Positions 14,719 through 23,899 are shown, counted from the first letter of the stretch. The stretch is 26,154 nt of DNA from Ruminococcaceae bacterium UBA1767 (GCA_002315505.1 DCGX01000077.1:1-26154); one strand, 5' to 3'. The notes: generated from the sequence alone by a model not told the origin. Numbers and translations: made by a program.

Positions 14719-14750
14719 TTGTGCATTGTGCATTATGCATTGTGCATTGT
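14719..14750. repeat. TGCATTG/TGCATTA short tandem repeat
   Basis: Four imperfect 8-base copies of (T)GTGCATT occur in a row (GTGCATTGTGCATTATGCAT, then TGTGCATTGT). TGCATTATGCA inside it is nearly palindromic. It lies between the terminator and the stop of the U32 gene; the function is unknown. Confidence 0.6.
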
Positions 14751-14757
14751 TAATTGA

Positions 14758-16785
14758 CTATTCCACTCCACGATAGAGAAGTCCACGGGTGAACTCGCCG
14801 TGCGGTTTGCCCGACTTTATATAATCGTGAATTATGAGTGCGGTCTTTTCCTTGTCTTCGTTCGTGAAATACAAGAGCATAAAGTCCATATTACGGATTT
14901 CGGAAAGTCTGTCCGCCATATAAACAGGAACAGAGTTGAGAATTTCCGAAAATCCCGTGTGGCAGTCAATCGGAAACTCCACGCCCTTGCGGTCAATGAG
15001 CTTGCCCGTCTGTCGACATTCGGCGCAGGTGCGTGAATTTTTCTGCGGACAATTTCGTGTGAGCATTAACGGTAGTCTGCCGTAAGCAAACACACCTCTC
15101 GGTGCATCACCGCCGATTGCCTGTGCCTGTGCAAGTGTCAATTCAGCCGAGAGCAAAATTTTATTTACTCCCATATTTTCGAGTGCCTTTACACTCTGCG
15201 AATTATATACATTCGTGCCGAAAAATGCGTTTGCTTTGAGTCCTGCTTTCTGTGCAAGTACAATTCCGTCAAGCGTACCTGCCCAGGCTTCCGTAATGCC
15301 GTATTCCTTTGCGGCAATGAGCTGATTCAGTATTCTTTCATCATTTGAGAAAATGCCACGCGGAATTTCAACACTTACACGAAGTGATTTTTTAACTTCC
15401 TTTTCTTTTCCGAGTGGAACAATAATTTCATCAATATAGTCCCAGTTGTCGGGCACATTTTCAACCTTAGCAAATCGGCAGATTATTTTCTTTTTGCCCG
15501 GTGTATGCGGGGTTGTCTTTATGTATTCGGGCACATATTTTTTTAATGTGTCCTCTGCAATTTCCAGCTTTTCAACAACTTCTCTGCGAAGTCGGTTAAG
15601 CTCCGAAACAGGAATAAAAAGTCCGTCATCAAGCTCGATATCACACTCACCTAAAAAGAACTTTGTTCCGCCGACCTTGGCAAGCTGATTTTGCACGGAT
15701 TCAACTGTTGTCGGCTTGTTCTGTGCAAGCTGCGGCACTTCACCCTCGGCATAAGCATTTCTGCCCCCTGCCTGTGCGGCAAGCGAAATCGGCTCATCCC
15801 TGATTGCCGTAAATGCAAAATCAATTTTTGTGTCAGCAGTTTCTTTTTCATATATTTTTTCGAGCTTTTTAAGAACGGTCGAAGCGGCAGTAACATCATC
15901 CTTCTGACGAGTACCGAACATATCAAGTCCGAGCTTTGACACATAATATCCGTCTGTAAATCCCGAACGTGAAAAAACAGAACGCAAATCATTTTTAATT
16001 TCGTTGTCATCAATTCCGTCAAGACTGTTTCTGCAAGCCTTAACTGCGGCGGCAACATATTCGGGGCGCTTCATTCTGCCCTCAATTTTAAATGAGCAGA
16101 CACCCATCTCGGCCATCTCACGCATATAGTCAACGAGCGACAAATCCTTTAAACTCAAATCATGTCCCGTACCGAACTGAACACCGAACGGAAGTCTGCA
16201 CGGCTGTGCGCAAGCTCCTCTGTTTCCGCTTCGTGAACCCAACAAAGCACTGAAATAGCACTGTCCCGAAACGCACATACATAAAGCTCCGTGGACAAAG
16301 CATTCAAGCTCAATCGGTGAATTTTCGCAAAGACGCTTTATCTCTTCTTTAGACATCTCTCGTGGCAAAACTGCACGGGCAAAGCCGAGCCTTTTGAGTC
16401 TTTTAAGTCCTGCAAGTGTCTGCACGGACATCTGAGTTGACGCGTGCATAGGCATATCGGGAGCTGTTCTGTGAATAATTTCGGCAAGCCCCAAATCCTG
16501 CACAATTATTGCATCCACACCGATTTCACAGGCATTTTTCACAATTTCCTGTGCATCCTCAAATTCGCCATCCGCAACAATCGTATTGAGTGTAAGATGA
16601 ACCTTAACATTGTGCTTGTGGCAATACTCAACGGCATTTTTCAACTCTTCAAAATCAAAATTGTCCGCACCGCGTCTTGCATTTAATGCCTTCGTGCCGA
16701 GATAAACGGCATCTGCGCCACTTCTTACAGCAGCAAAAACCGATTCCATAGAACCGGCAGGTGCAAGTATTTCAGTTTTAATCAT
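14758..16785 (-). CDS. U32-family (TrhP/RlhA-like) protein
   Basis: A cytoplasmic protein of 675 residues. The start (TEILAPAGSMESVFAAVRSG) and the block HGALCMCVSGQCYFSALLG followed by GNRGACAQPCRLPFG are hallmarks of the U32 family. Family members once called collagenases include E. coli TrhP (tRNA U34 hydroxylation) and RlhA (23S rRNA C2501 hydroxylation), which use conserved cysteines. The length and a second C-terminal Cys cluster (TRNCPQK...CAEC...IDC) resemble the longer RlhA-type proteins more than the ~400-residue TrhP type. The exact RNA target cannot be assigned. Its ATG overlaps the stop of zapA by 4 bases, so the two genes are translationally coupled. Confidence 0.85.
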   Translation of the reverse strand: MIKTEILAPAGSMESVFAAVRSGADAVYLGTKALNARRGADNFDFEELKNAVEYCHKHNVKVHLTLNTIVADGEFEDAQEIVKNACEIGVDAIIVQDLGLAEIIHRTAPDMPMHASTQMSVQTLAGLKRLKRLGFARAVLPREMSKEEIKRLCENSPIELECFVHGALCMCVSGQCYFSALLGSRSGNRGACAQPCRLPFGVQFGTGHDLSLKDLSLVDYMREMAEMGVCSFKIEGRMKRPEYVAAAVKACRNSLDGIDDNEIKNDLRSVFSRSGFTDGYYVSKLGLDMFGTRQKDDVTAASTVLKKLEKIYEKETADTKIDFAFTAIRDEPISLAAQAGGRNAYAEGEVPQLAQNKPTTVESVQNQLAKVGGTKFFLGECDIELDDGLFIPVSELNRLRREVVEKLEIAEDTLKKYVPEYIKTTPHTPGKKKIICRFAKVENVPDNWDYIDEIIVPLGKEKEVKKSLRVSVEIPRGIFSNDERILNQLIAAKEYGITEAWAGTLDGIVLAQKAGLKANAFFGTNVYNSQSVKALENMGVNKILLSAELTLAQAQAIGGDAPRGVFAYGRLPLMLTRNCPQKNSRTCAECRQTGKLIDRKGVEFPIDCHTGFSEILNSVPVYMADRLSEIRNMDFMLLYFTNEDKEKTALIIHDYIKSGKPHGEFTRGLLYRGVE

Positions 16786-17141
16786 AGCATATCCTTTTCT
16801 TCAAGACTTCTTCTTATGCTTCTTAAATCTCTTGTCATTCTTTCTGCTTCACGGCGAGCCATTTCCGCCTCAATTTTAGCCTTTGAAGCATCCTCCATGT
16901 ACACCTGAATCTGTGACTTCAGGCTTTCGGCAGCTTTCTGCATCTGACCTAACTTGTCCGCATATTCAAGTGCACAAAGAACTGCTGCCTGAACCTGCGA
17001 AAGTCGGGTATAATTCTGCATAAGCTCCATCATTTTGTCATTGAGATCCTCACCGAGATTTTTCATATAAGCGACATCCTCATCGGTTGTGATGAAATAA
17101 TCAAGACCGCCGATAGTCAATCTTACTTTGTTTTTCTCCAT
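16782..17141 (-). CDS. zapA: Cell division protein ZapA
   Basis: ZapA binds FtsZ and bundles its filaments at the division site. The 119-residue protein starts MEKNKVRLTIGGLDYFITTD, followed by the VAYMKNLGEDLNDKM segment and a long C-terminal coiled coil (from ~50, LSQVQAAVLCALEYADKL, then charged heptads to the end). This is the ZapA layout. The ATG at 17141 was chosen because GGAGG lies eight bases upstream; the in-frame TTG at 17159 sits before that ribosome site. The C-terminal coiled coil is longer than in E. coli ZapA in proportion. It is followed with a 4-base overlap by the U32 gene. Confidence 0.85.
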   Translation of the reverse strand: MEKNKVRLTIGGLDYFITTDEDVAYMKNLGEDLNDKMMELMQNYTRLSQVQAAVLCALEYADKLGQMQKAAESLKSQIQVYMEDASKAKIEAEMARREAERMTRDLRSIRRSLEEKDML

Positions 17142-17291
17142 AAATCTATCCTCCGACAACTTAATGGCATTATTATACTATAAAAATAGCGTCATATAAA
17201 GAGTTTTTTTGTTTTTTTATTTTTTGTTTGTTTTATTTCTATAAAAAAACTTTATTAGGTTAGTGCAATCTTACAAAACTTAAAAAAATAC

Positions 17292-17336
17292 TTGTAAGTG
17301 CTTTTTTTTTAATGTAAAATGGAACAGTTAGGAGGG
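17292..17336 (+). promoter_or_regulatory. Sigma-A promoter and ribosome site of the PHP gene
   Basis: TTGTAA (17292-17297) and TAAAAT (17315-17320) are separated by exactly 17 bases. GGAGGG (17331-17336) lies seven bases before the ATG at 17344, giving a leader of under 25 bases. A T-run fills the spacer. Confidence 0.7.
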
Positions 17337-17343
17337 ATTTTTT

Positions 17344-18858
17344 ATGAACAAAAAAATTCAGAAAATTTTATCAGTTTTAGTTTCGGCAACTATGATTGGC
17401 TCTTTCGCAATGGTTAATTCCTTTTCAGCAGACGGAGTCGATTACAAAATCACAAGTACATATGAAGATGTAAACTGGAGCACATATAAGCAGTACAAAA
17501 CAGATTTACATAACCACACAACAGCTTCTGACGGTCACATCACAAAGACACAGAATATCGAAGCTCACTACGAAAGTGATTTCGACATTCAGGCAATTGC
17601 AGACCACGGTACAGTTGACTATGGTTGGGATTCATTGAGCGCAAACAGATTTGTTCATGTGTTCACAAACCTTGATGTGGGTATTGACCCGATAAGCGCA
17701 ACGGGTATTGCCGCAAACGGCAACACATACACCTATGACGGAACATACTACACACAGTATGATTCAAACGGAACCGCACTTCAGAAGATGATGCGTGTCC
17801 CTTACGGTAATGAGCAAAATCCGACATCTTTCAATAATGCTCACATTTGCAGTTGGTTTGTTGACTACGGTAACGAATCACTCGGCGGCACAAGTGACTA
17901 TGAAAACATCGTTAAAAATGTCGACAAGCTCGGCGGACTTTGTGTAATCAATCACCCCGGCGAGTACACAGGTGCAAGACACGTCGGCAGCTTCGATGAA
18001 GCATACAACACAGACAACATCAAGTTTAATTACTACGTTACAAAATTCGAAAAGCTCCTCGTTAAATATCCTGACGCACTTATCGGTCTTGATATTAACA
18101 GTAAGGGTGACAACCGTACAAGATTTGACAGAAAGCTCTGGGACACACTTTTACAGCGAGTTATTCCGCAGGGCAGAAATGTTTTCGGAATTGCAACAAC
18201 AGACGCACATAATCTCGGTGTAATTGACTCAGGTTACACAATGATGTGTATGCCTGAGCAGACCGTTGATGCTCTTAAGACAGCAATGCAGACAGGTGCT
18301 TTCTTTGCCTGCAGTTATTCAGACGGAAGCCCTGTTGAAATCAATGCATGGTCAAACGAGCTTAAGGAAGCCGGAGTTGGACTTGAGCTTGCAGACAGGC
18401 TCGCAACAGCCTATGAAAAAATCTGTAAGGAAGAAATTGAAGAAGGCGAACAGGACACAATCTTTGATTTTGACACAAGTGCAGCCGTTCCTGGTATCAC
18501 AAGTGTTAAGGTTGACGACGTTGCAGACACAATCACAATCAGCACAAAGAATGCTTACCTTGTTCACTGGGTTGCAGACGGCGAAATTATTGCAGTTGGC
18601 AACACAATCGACCTTGATGATTATTCAGACGAAATCGGTTCATATGTTCGTGCAGAGGTTATCGGTGAAGGCGGTGTAATGTATACACAGCCGTTCACAC
18701 TTGAGTACAGCGGTGCTCCGACATACCAGTCGAGCGGATTCTTCTACGATTTCGGCGGTGTTGTTTCGGCAATCTGCGATACTATCGTTAAGGTATTTGG
18801 CTTCGTATTAAAATACACAGGCATTGTGCCTCTTCTCTGGCATATTTCAGTACAGTAA
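17344..18858 (+). CDS. Secreted PHP-domain metal-dependent phosphoesterase with C-terminal hydrophobic segment
   Basis: A protein of 504 residues with a signal peptide (cut near A29, SFSADG). PHP-domain metal ligands are visible: D54-L-H56-N-H58 (TDLHNHTTASDG), D87-H88 (AIADHG), H~203 (VINHPGEYTG) and D287-A-H289 (TTDAHNLG). PHP domains hydrolyse phosphoester bonds with a two- or three-metal centre; the substrate here is unknown. A ~75-residue Ig-like segment (ITSVKVDDVADTITIST... to LEYSG) follows. The last ~25 residues (VKVFGFVLKYTGIVPLLWHI) are hydrophobic and may hold the protein at the membrane. Secretion is unusual, since most PHP enzymes are cytoplasmic. A terminator separates it from the rhamnosidase gene. 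Confidence 0.85.
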   Translation: MNKKIQKILSVLVSATMIGSFAMVNSFSADGVDYKITSTYEDVNWSTYKQYKTDLHNHTTASDGHITKTQNIEAHYESDFDIQAIADHGTVDYGWDSLSANRFVHVFTNLDVGIDPISATGIAANGNTYTYDGTYYTQYDSNGTALQKMMRVPYGNEQNPTSFNNAHICSWFVDYGNESLGGTSDYENIVKNVDKLGGLCVINHPGEYTGARHVGSFDEAYNTDNIKFNYYVTKFEKLLVKYPDALIGLDINSKGDNRTRFDRKLWDTLLQRVIPQGRNVFGIATTDAHNLGVIDSGYTMMCMPEQTVDALKTAMQTGAFFACSYSDGSPVEINAWSNELKEAGVGLELADRLATAYEKICKEEIEEGEQDTIFDFDTSAAVPGITSVKVDDVADTITISTKNAYLVHWVADGEIIAVGNTIDLDDYSDEIGSYVRAEVIGEGGVMYTQPFTLEYSGAPTYQSSGFFYDFGGVVSAICDTIVKVFGFVLKYTGIVPLLWHISVQ

Positions 18859-18864
18859 TTTTTA

Positions 18865-18891
18865 GGGCGGAGAATCTCCGCCCATTTTTTT
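18865..18891 (+). terminator. Rho-independent terminator between PHP and rhamnosidase genes
   Basis: GGGCGGAG (18865-18872), loop AAT and CTCCGCCC (18876-18883) form a perfect 8-bp GC-rich stem followed by A and seven T. It ends only eleven bases before the rhamnosidase ATG, with the ribosome site GAGGTG directly after the T-run. Confidence 0.85.
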
Positions 18892-18902
18892 GAGGTGTTA
18901 TT

Positions 18903-21362
18903 ATGGAAAAAATCTGGAACGGTGCAAAACTTATCACCACCGAATTTGAACAATATTTTGATTGCAAAAGCAATGCATGGGGCAGAAACTGGGACATCCA
19001 TGCACAGCATTTAGACCTTAAGCCGTGGAAGGGACTCCCCGTCTTCGTCAAGGATTTTGAAATTGACAAGCCCGAAAACGCAACTGTTATTTTTGCGGCT
19101 CTCGGTTGCATTGATGTTTATATCAACGGCAAAAAGATAGACAATGACGAGCTCAAGCCCGGCTTTATTACATTTGAAAAAAGAACAATGTATCAGACTT
19201 ATGACGTAACCGACCTTCTTCAAAGCGGAAAGAATCGTATGCTTGCAGTGCTTGCAGGCGGTTGGTTCAGCGGTCGAATTGTCGGCGAAATTTATGGTGG
19301 AAAACAGCCTGCATTTATTGCCTGCCTTACAAACAACGGCGAGAGCGTTATCACAACCGATGACAGCTGGAAAGCTGATGTTTGCGGACAGATAAGAACT
19401 GCTGATATATGGGACGGCGAATTCCGTGACGGCAGACTTGATGACTACGCAGTAATGTCAAAAACTGATTTTGACGTTGCAAAATGGGAAAATGCCGAAT
19501 TCTTTAACGATTTCAATGGTGAAATCACACCGTTTATCGGTCCTGCAATCAGAGTTCGTGACGGATTAAGCCTTACTGCAAAAACATTTACAAAATACAA
19601 CGGAGTAAATTATAACGGAACATATTTCGGTGAAATCAATGTTTGCGACAAGCCGTCAAAGCTCCCTGTTTCAATCAAAAAGGGTGAAAAGCTCATCATC
19701 GACCTTGAGCAGGAAATGGTCGGCTGGGCAAAAATCACGGTTAAGGGTGCTGAAGGTACAACTGTTAAAATGCGTTATGCCGAGTTCCTTAATGATACAG
19801 GCGACTTAGCCCGTGGAAACGACGGTCCCAAGGGTTCGCTTTACACAATCAACTACCGCTCTGCTCTTTCAAAGGCATACTACGTGCTCAGCGGCAAGGG
19901 TGAGGAAACCTACAGACCGACCTTCACCTTCTTCGGCTACAGATTTATTGAAATTTCTGCTGACGAGGATATCGAGCTTATTGATTTCATTTCAGAGGTT
20001 GTAGGCTCTGACAATAAGGAAATCGGTAAAATTGAAACATCCGACGAGCTTATTAACAAGCTCATTTCAAATACACGTTGGGGACAGAGAAGCAACTATC
20101 TCAGCGTTCCGACAGATTGTCCGCAGAGAGATGAAAGACTCGGCTGGACAGGTGATGCTCAGGCTTTCAGCGTTACCGCCGCATACAATGCAGATGTTCG
20201 TGGATTCTTCCACAAGTGGATGCAGGATATGAGAGATTCGCAGACAGAAGAGGGTGCTTTCCCCGATGTTGCACCGAAGGTATCATGCTGTCAGTCATTC
20301 AATGCCTGTGCATGGTCTGATGCAGGTATCATTATTCCTTACAATCTTTACAAGATATATAACGATGTTGACCTTCTGTGTGAACACTATGACGCAATGG
20401 AAAAATACATTGCACAGCTTATCAAAATCAATGGTATGTCGGGTGCAGAGCCTCGCTACGGTGACTGGCTTGCATATGACTGGTGCGACAACAGATTTAT
20501 TTCATCCGCTTATTTCGTTCGTATGCTTGATATGATGACAGAAATCAGCGAGGTTCTCGGCAAGGCTGACAGAGCTGAATATTACAAGGCTACAAGAAAA
20601 GAAGCTCACAAATATTTTGAAGACAACTTTATGGTTGACGGTAAGCTCAAGAGCAACACTCAGTGCGAAAAAGTAATTTCACTTGCATTCAACCTCATTT
20701 CGGGCGACTATGCAACAGAAACCGCAGATGCACTTGTTGAGCAGATTAAAGAAAACGGCAACCGTCTTTCAACAGGCTTCCTCGGCACATACAATCTTTG
20801 CCCGACACTTTCAAAATACGGCAAGGATAATATGGCGTACACACTTCTTATGCAGAGAAATGAGCCGTCATGGCTTTACAGTATCGACCAGGGTGCAACA
20901 ACAATCTGGGAGCGCTGGAATTCATACACAAAGAGCACAGGCTTCGGTGATGTTGGTATGAACTCATTTAATCACTATGCTTACGGTGCAATCGTTGAAT
21001 GGATGTACCGCTTTATGGCAGGTATCGAGGCCGCAGAGCCGGGATTCAAGAGCATTCTTCTTCAGCCGAGGGTTGACACAAGAACAGATGCCGAGCTTCC
21101 CGACGGACAGCAGAGAATGCAGTGGGTTAAGGCTGAATATGATTCTGTCAGCGGTCTTATCAAGTCCGCATGGAGCAACGAAGACGGATTCGTTTATGAA
21201 TGTACTGTTCCCGAGGGAATCTGTGCAACACTTAAGCTCCCGAAATTCACAGATAAAGTTATCATCAACGATGTTGAGCACAGTTTTGATGAATACGAAA
21301 CAGATGGTAACTGTGCAGTAATCCAGCTCAGTGCAGGTGAATACACAATGGAGGAAGTATAA
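18903..21362 (+). CDS. GH78 alpha-L-rhamnosidase
   Basis: This enzyme removes terminal alpha-L-rhamnose from glycans or plant glycosides. Its 819 residues show the GH78 order: an N-terminal beta-sandwich (~45-210, GCIDVYINGKKI, YQTYDVTDLLQSG), a second beta domain (~210-350, GWAKITVKGAEG), the (alpha/alpha)6 catalytic barrel (~380-720) and a C-terminal beta domain. The motif D405-CPQRDE411RLGWTGD418 and the IWE670RW motif carry the acidic residues expected for catalysis by inversion, by comparison with characterised GH78 enzymes. There is no signal peptide, so it acts in the cytoplasm on imported rhamnosides. GAGGTG precedes the ATG. It overlaps the next gene by one base (TAATG), so the two are co-translated. 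No rhamnose catabolic genes (rhaA, rhaB, rhaD) are seen in this window. Confidence 0.9.
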   Translation: MEKIWNGAKLITTEFEQYFDCKSNAWGRNWDIHAQHLDLKPWKGLPVFVKDFEIDKPENATVIFAALGCIDVYINGKKIDNDELKPGFITFEKRTMYQTYDVTDLLQSGKNRMLAVLAGGWFSGRIVGEIYGGKQPAFIACLTNNGESVITTDDSWKADVCGQIRTADIWDGEFRDGRLDDYAVMSKTDFDVAKWENAEFFNDFNGEITPFIGPAIRVRDGLSLTAKTFTKYNGVNYNGTYFGEINVCDKPSKLPVSIKKGEKLIIDLEQEMVGWAKITVKGAEGTTVKMRYAEFLNDTGDLARGNDGPKGSLYTINYRSALSKAYYVLSGKGEETYRPTFTFFGYRFIEISADEDIELIDFISEVVGSDNKEIGKIETSDELINKLISNTRWGQRSNYLSVPTDCPQRDERLGWTGDAQAFSVTAAYNADVRGFFHKWMQDMRDSQTEEGAFPDVAPKVSCCQSFNACAWSDAGIIIPYNLYKIYNDVDLLCEHYDAMEKYIAQLIKINGMSGAEPRYGDWLAYDWCDNRFISSAYFVRMLDMMTEISEVLGKADRAEYYKATRKEAHKYFEDNFMVDGKLKSNTQCEKVISLAFNLISGDYATETADALVEQIKENGNRLSTGFLGTYNLCPTLSKYGKDNMAYTLLMQRNEPSWLYSIDQGATTIWERWNSYTKSTGFGDVGMNSFNHYAYGAIVEWMYRFMAGIEAAEPGFKSILLQPRVDTRTDAELPDGQQRMQWVKAEYDSVSGLIKSAWSNEDGFVYECTVPEGICATLKLPKFTDKVIINDVEHSFDEYETDGNCAVIQLSAGEYTMEEV

Positions 21363-22219
21363 TGGATAAGCCATTACTTTGCCTCGGCACAGGACTTTCA
21401 CTTGAAAAAGAAGTACCCTGCGTTGACCAGATTAATTTAATCAAGAACGCAGGCTACGATGCCTTCTTCACGGACAAAATCAAGCATTCGGATTATAAGG
21501 ATGCTGAAAAATATGCCGAAAGAGGTGCAAAGCTCGGACTTAAATATCAGTCAATTCACGCTCCGTTTTACGGAATGGATGATATCTGGCACGATGACAG
21601 CGGTGAGCTTTCCGACATAATGATTACTGACCTGCTCAATTCCATTGACGATTGTGCAAGGTTTGACGTTCCTCTCGTTATTATGCACGCAATTATCGGT
21701 ATGGACAATGTCACTCCGAACAAGCAGGGTGTTGACCGACTTGAAAAGGTTATAGACTATGCCGTTAAAAGAAACATCAAAATCGGTTTTGAAAACACCG
21801 AGGGTGAAATGTATCTTGATGCGATTTTTGAGCGCTACGGTGATGTTGAAAATGTCGGCTTCACCTTTGACTCGGGTCACGAAATGTGTTACAACCGCAG
21901 TGAGGATATGCTCGCCCGTTTCGGCAAATATATTTTCTCAACTCACCTTAATGACAACTACGGAATGACCGACCCGAATGAACTTACGTTCCTCGACGAC
22001 AGACATTTAATGCCGTTTGACGGTAAGGGTAACTGGGATTCAATCGCAGAAAGACTTCATAAATGTAATTACACTGACATTCTCACCTTTGAGCTTAACG
22101 CAAAGGGTCATGGCGGTGACAGAGCAAACACGCAGTACCTCAATATGACACCCGAGGAGTACATCAATGAAACCTATGTCCGTGCGGTTAAATTCAGAGA
22201 TATTTTTATGAATCAATAG
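21362..22219 (+). CDS. Sugar phosphate isomerase/epimerase-like TIM-barrel protein
   Basis: A 285-residue member of the xylose isomerase-like (AP_endonuc_2) TIM-barrel superfamily. The metal-binding residues of the family are in place: E144 (IGFENTEG), D170-SGH173 (FTFDSGHE), H195 (STHLNDN) and E244 (TFELN). Family members isomerise or epimerise sugars or sugar derivatives, and the substrate cannot be told from sequence. Its start codon overlaps the stop of the rhamnosidase gene by one base, so it is likely to act on a product of that pathway, such as rhamnose or another released sugar. This link is inferred from the coupling. Confidence 0.82.
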   Translation: MDKPLLCLGTGLSLEKEVPCVDQINLIKNAGYDAFFTDKIKHSDYKDAEKYAERGAKLGLKYQSIHAPFYGMDDIWHDDSGELSDIMITDLLNSIDDCARFDVPLVIMHAIIGMDNVTPNKQGVDRLEKVIDYAVKRNIKIGFENTEGEMYLDAIFERYGDVENVGFTFDSGHEMCYNRSEDMLARFGKYIFSTHLNDNYGMTDPNELTFLDDRHLMPFDGKGNWDSIAERLHKCNYTDILTFELNAKGHGGDRANTQYLNMTPEEYINETYVRAVKFRDIFMNQ

Positions 22220-22242
22220 CTTACCCCTTTCGTCAATTTATC

Positions 22243-22410
22243 CCGTAGTGGCGACAATCTGTCGCCTAAAATCTGCAGAATCCTCGATTATCACGTAGGG
22301 GAAAACTGTGTGTCCGTTGAGCTTTGATGAATTTTTATGGGCGCACACAGTGACGCCCATACCGAGAATTTAAAATCCTGCGTAGCGGACGATGCCCACA
22401 TCGTCCTGAA
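22243..22410 (+). repeat. Three GTAG-led short hairpin repeats
   Basis: Three units in the same direction: GTAGTGGCGACAATCTGTCGCC (22244-22265, GGCGACA pairs with TGTCGCC), GTAGGGGAAAACTGTGTGTC with a later GACACACAG-like partner (GCGCACACAGTGACGCCC, from 22296 to ~22359), and GTAGCGGACGATGCCCACAT (22383 on; GGACGATG 22387-22394 pairs with CATCGTCC 22399-22406). The first matches the unit at 24880-24899 in inverse orientation and the last matches 119-146 in inverse orientation. Confidence 0.6.
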
Positions 22411-22442
22411 ATATAAATATTTCAGAATTTGTTGAGATAAAT

Positions 22443-23786
22443 TTATATTTTACGATTTGTTTTTATAGTTTTAAAATAGAAAAAGATGGATATAATGGTT
22501 GCTACAGCCCATCCTATTGGCCACGCTGACCATATTCCTGTTGAACCCAATGCGGTTGTTGACAGTATTTTTGCAAGGACAACACGCAAAATTAAATCTG
22601 TAAAGGTTGCTATCATAAATTTATCCATCTTTTTCGCTCCACGGAGTATTCCGTCAGAAACAAGCTTTGCCGAAACAACAAAATAAAACGGAGATAGAAT
22701 CTTCAAAAACACTGTTCCGGTCTGCAAGGCACTTTGACTCGGATTGTCGAGGAACAAAAGTACAAGACGATTTCCGTTAAAAAAATACAATAATACAATC
22801 GGCACACACAATGCCCACACTAATTTTATTCCTGCCTTAAATCCTGATTTTACTCTTTCGTATTTTTCGGCACCGATATTTTGTGCGGTGTAATTGGAAA
22901 TTCCATTACCGAGAGTAGTAAATGATGTGATAACAAGATTATTAAGCTTAACCGAGGCGGAATATCCTGCAATGACACCTGTGCCGAAAGAATTGATTAT
23001 TCCCTGAATGATTATGTTTCCGACTGAAATAAAACTCTGCTGAAGCATACTGGGAATTGCAATCTTTGAAATATCAAAAAGTATCTGCCACGAAAAAGCA
23101 GGTGCTTTTTCTGTTTTTGTTGATTTTAATCTCTTTAATACGAAAACAACCGCAAGAATACAGCTGATTCCCTGACACAAAAAAGTTGCCCATGCCACAC
23201 CGTCAACACCGTATTTGAAGTGCGATGATAATGCGGTAGCAAAAAGAATATCCATTCCGATATTTGCAACTGATGAGAACATCAAAAAGAAAAACGGTGT
23301 TTTTGAATCTCCGAGTGCTGAAAAAATACCTGTTGAAACATTATAGAAAAACACAAACGGTAAACTGTATATGTAGATTTTTAAATAAACCTGTGAAGGC
23401 ATTAAAATTTCAGCAGGTGTGTTTATCAAAAGCAGTAATGATTTGCTGAAAATCAAGCCGAATATCATCAGCAGACCGCAAAGAAAACCGCTTGCAATAA
23501 ATGTTGTGTAAACGGCAGTTTTTAAATCTTTATGCTTTCCTGCACCGAAAAGATTTGAAACAATAACAGAACAACCGATATTACAACCAAATGCAACAGC
23601 AATAAAAATCAAAGTAATCTCATAACTGTTACCAACAGACGCTAACGCATTTTCTCCGACAAATTTTCCTGCAACAAAGCTGTCTGCAATATTATATAAC
23701 TGTTGAAAAATAATGCTTCCGAAAAGAGGAATGCAAAACTTCCAAAGTACAATTTCAGGCTTTCCGACTGTAAGATTTTTATTCAT
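22443..23786 (-). CDS. MATE-family multidrug/Na+ antiporter
   Basis: A 447-residue membrane protein with about twelve hydrophobic helices in two related halves, the length and layout of the MATE family. The N-terminus (KPEIVLWKFCIPLFGSIIFQ, then LYNIADSFVAGKFVGENALA) is characteristic. Such proteins export drugs or metabolites in exchange for Na+ or H+; the substrate is unknown. It has its own sigma-A promoter (23825-23853) and is divergent from the LysR gene, which is its likely regulator. Downstream on the minus strand lies the repeat cluster, with only a weak AT hairpin and no clear terminator. Confidence 0.9.
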   Translation of the reverse strand: MNKNLTVGKPEIVLWKFCIPLFGSIIFQQLYNIADSFVAGKFVGENALASVGNSYEITLIFIAVAFGCNIGCSVIVSNLFGAGKHKDLKTAVYTTFIASGFLCGLLMIFGLIFSKSLLLLINTPAEILMPSQVYLKIYIYSLPFVFFYNVSTGIFSALGDSKTPFFFLMFSSVANIGMDILFATALSSHFKYGVDGVAWATFLCQGISCILAVVFVLKRLKSTKTEKAPAFSWQILFDISKIAIPSMLQQSFISVGNIIIQGIINSFGTGVIAGYSASVKLNNLVITSFTTLGNGISNYTAQNIGAEKYERVKSGFKAGIKLVWALCVPIVLLYFFNGNRLVLLFLDNPSQSALQTGTVFLKILSPFYFVVSAKLVSDGILRGAKKMDKFMIATFTDLILRVVLAKILSTTALGSTGIWSAWPIGWAVATIISIFFYFKTIKTNRKI

Positions 23787-23824
23787 ATTAACATACCTTT
23801 TTCTTGACTATTTTTATCCCGTAA

Positions 23825-23853
23825 ATTATAATACTGTCAAAGATATGTGTAAA
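23825..23853 (-). promoter_or_regulatory. Sigma-A promoter of the MATE gene
   Basis: Read on the minus strand, TTTACA (23853-23848) and TATAAT (23830-23825) are separated by exactly 17 bases, close to consensus. The leader to the ATG at 23786 is about 30 bases. Confidence 0.75.
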
Positions 23854-23876
23854 ATGTATGTTTGATATAAATGATA

Positions 23877-23882
23877 TATAAT
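23877..23882 (+). promoter_or_regulatory. Likely -10 box of the LysR gene
   Basis: TATAAT stands 18 bases before the LysR ATG, so the leader would be very short. No good -35 box is visible at the right distance, which fits an activator-dependent or weak promoter. The region between this box and the MATE promoter is where a LysR protein would be expected to bind. Confidence 0.35.
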
Positions 23883-23899
23883 ATTGATATGGTGATAAA

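Noticed and set aside
22406..22425. CTGAAATA-taaa-TATTTCAG as terminator of the MATE gene
   Set aside because: The stem is AT-only and no T-run follows on the minus strand.
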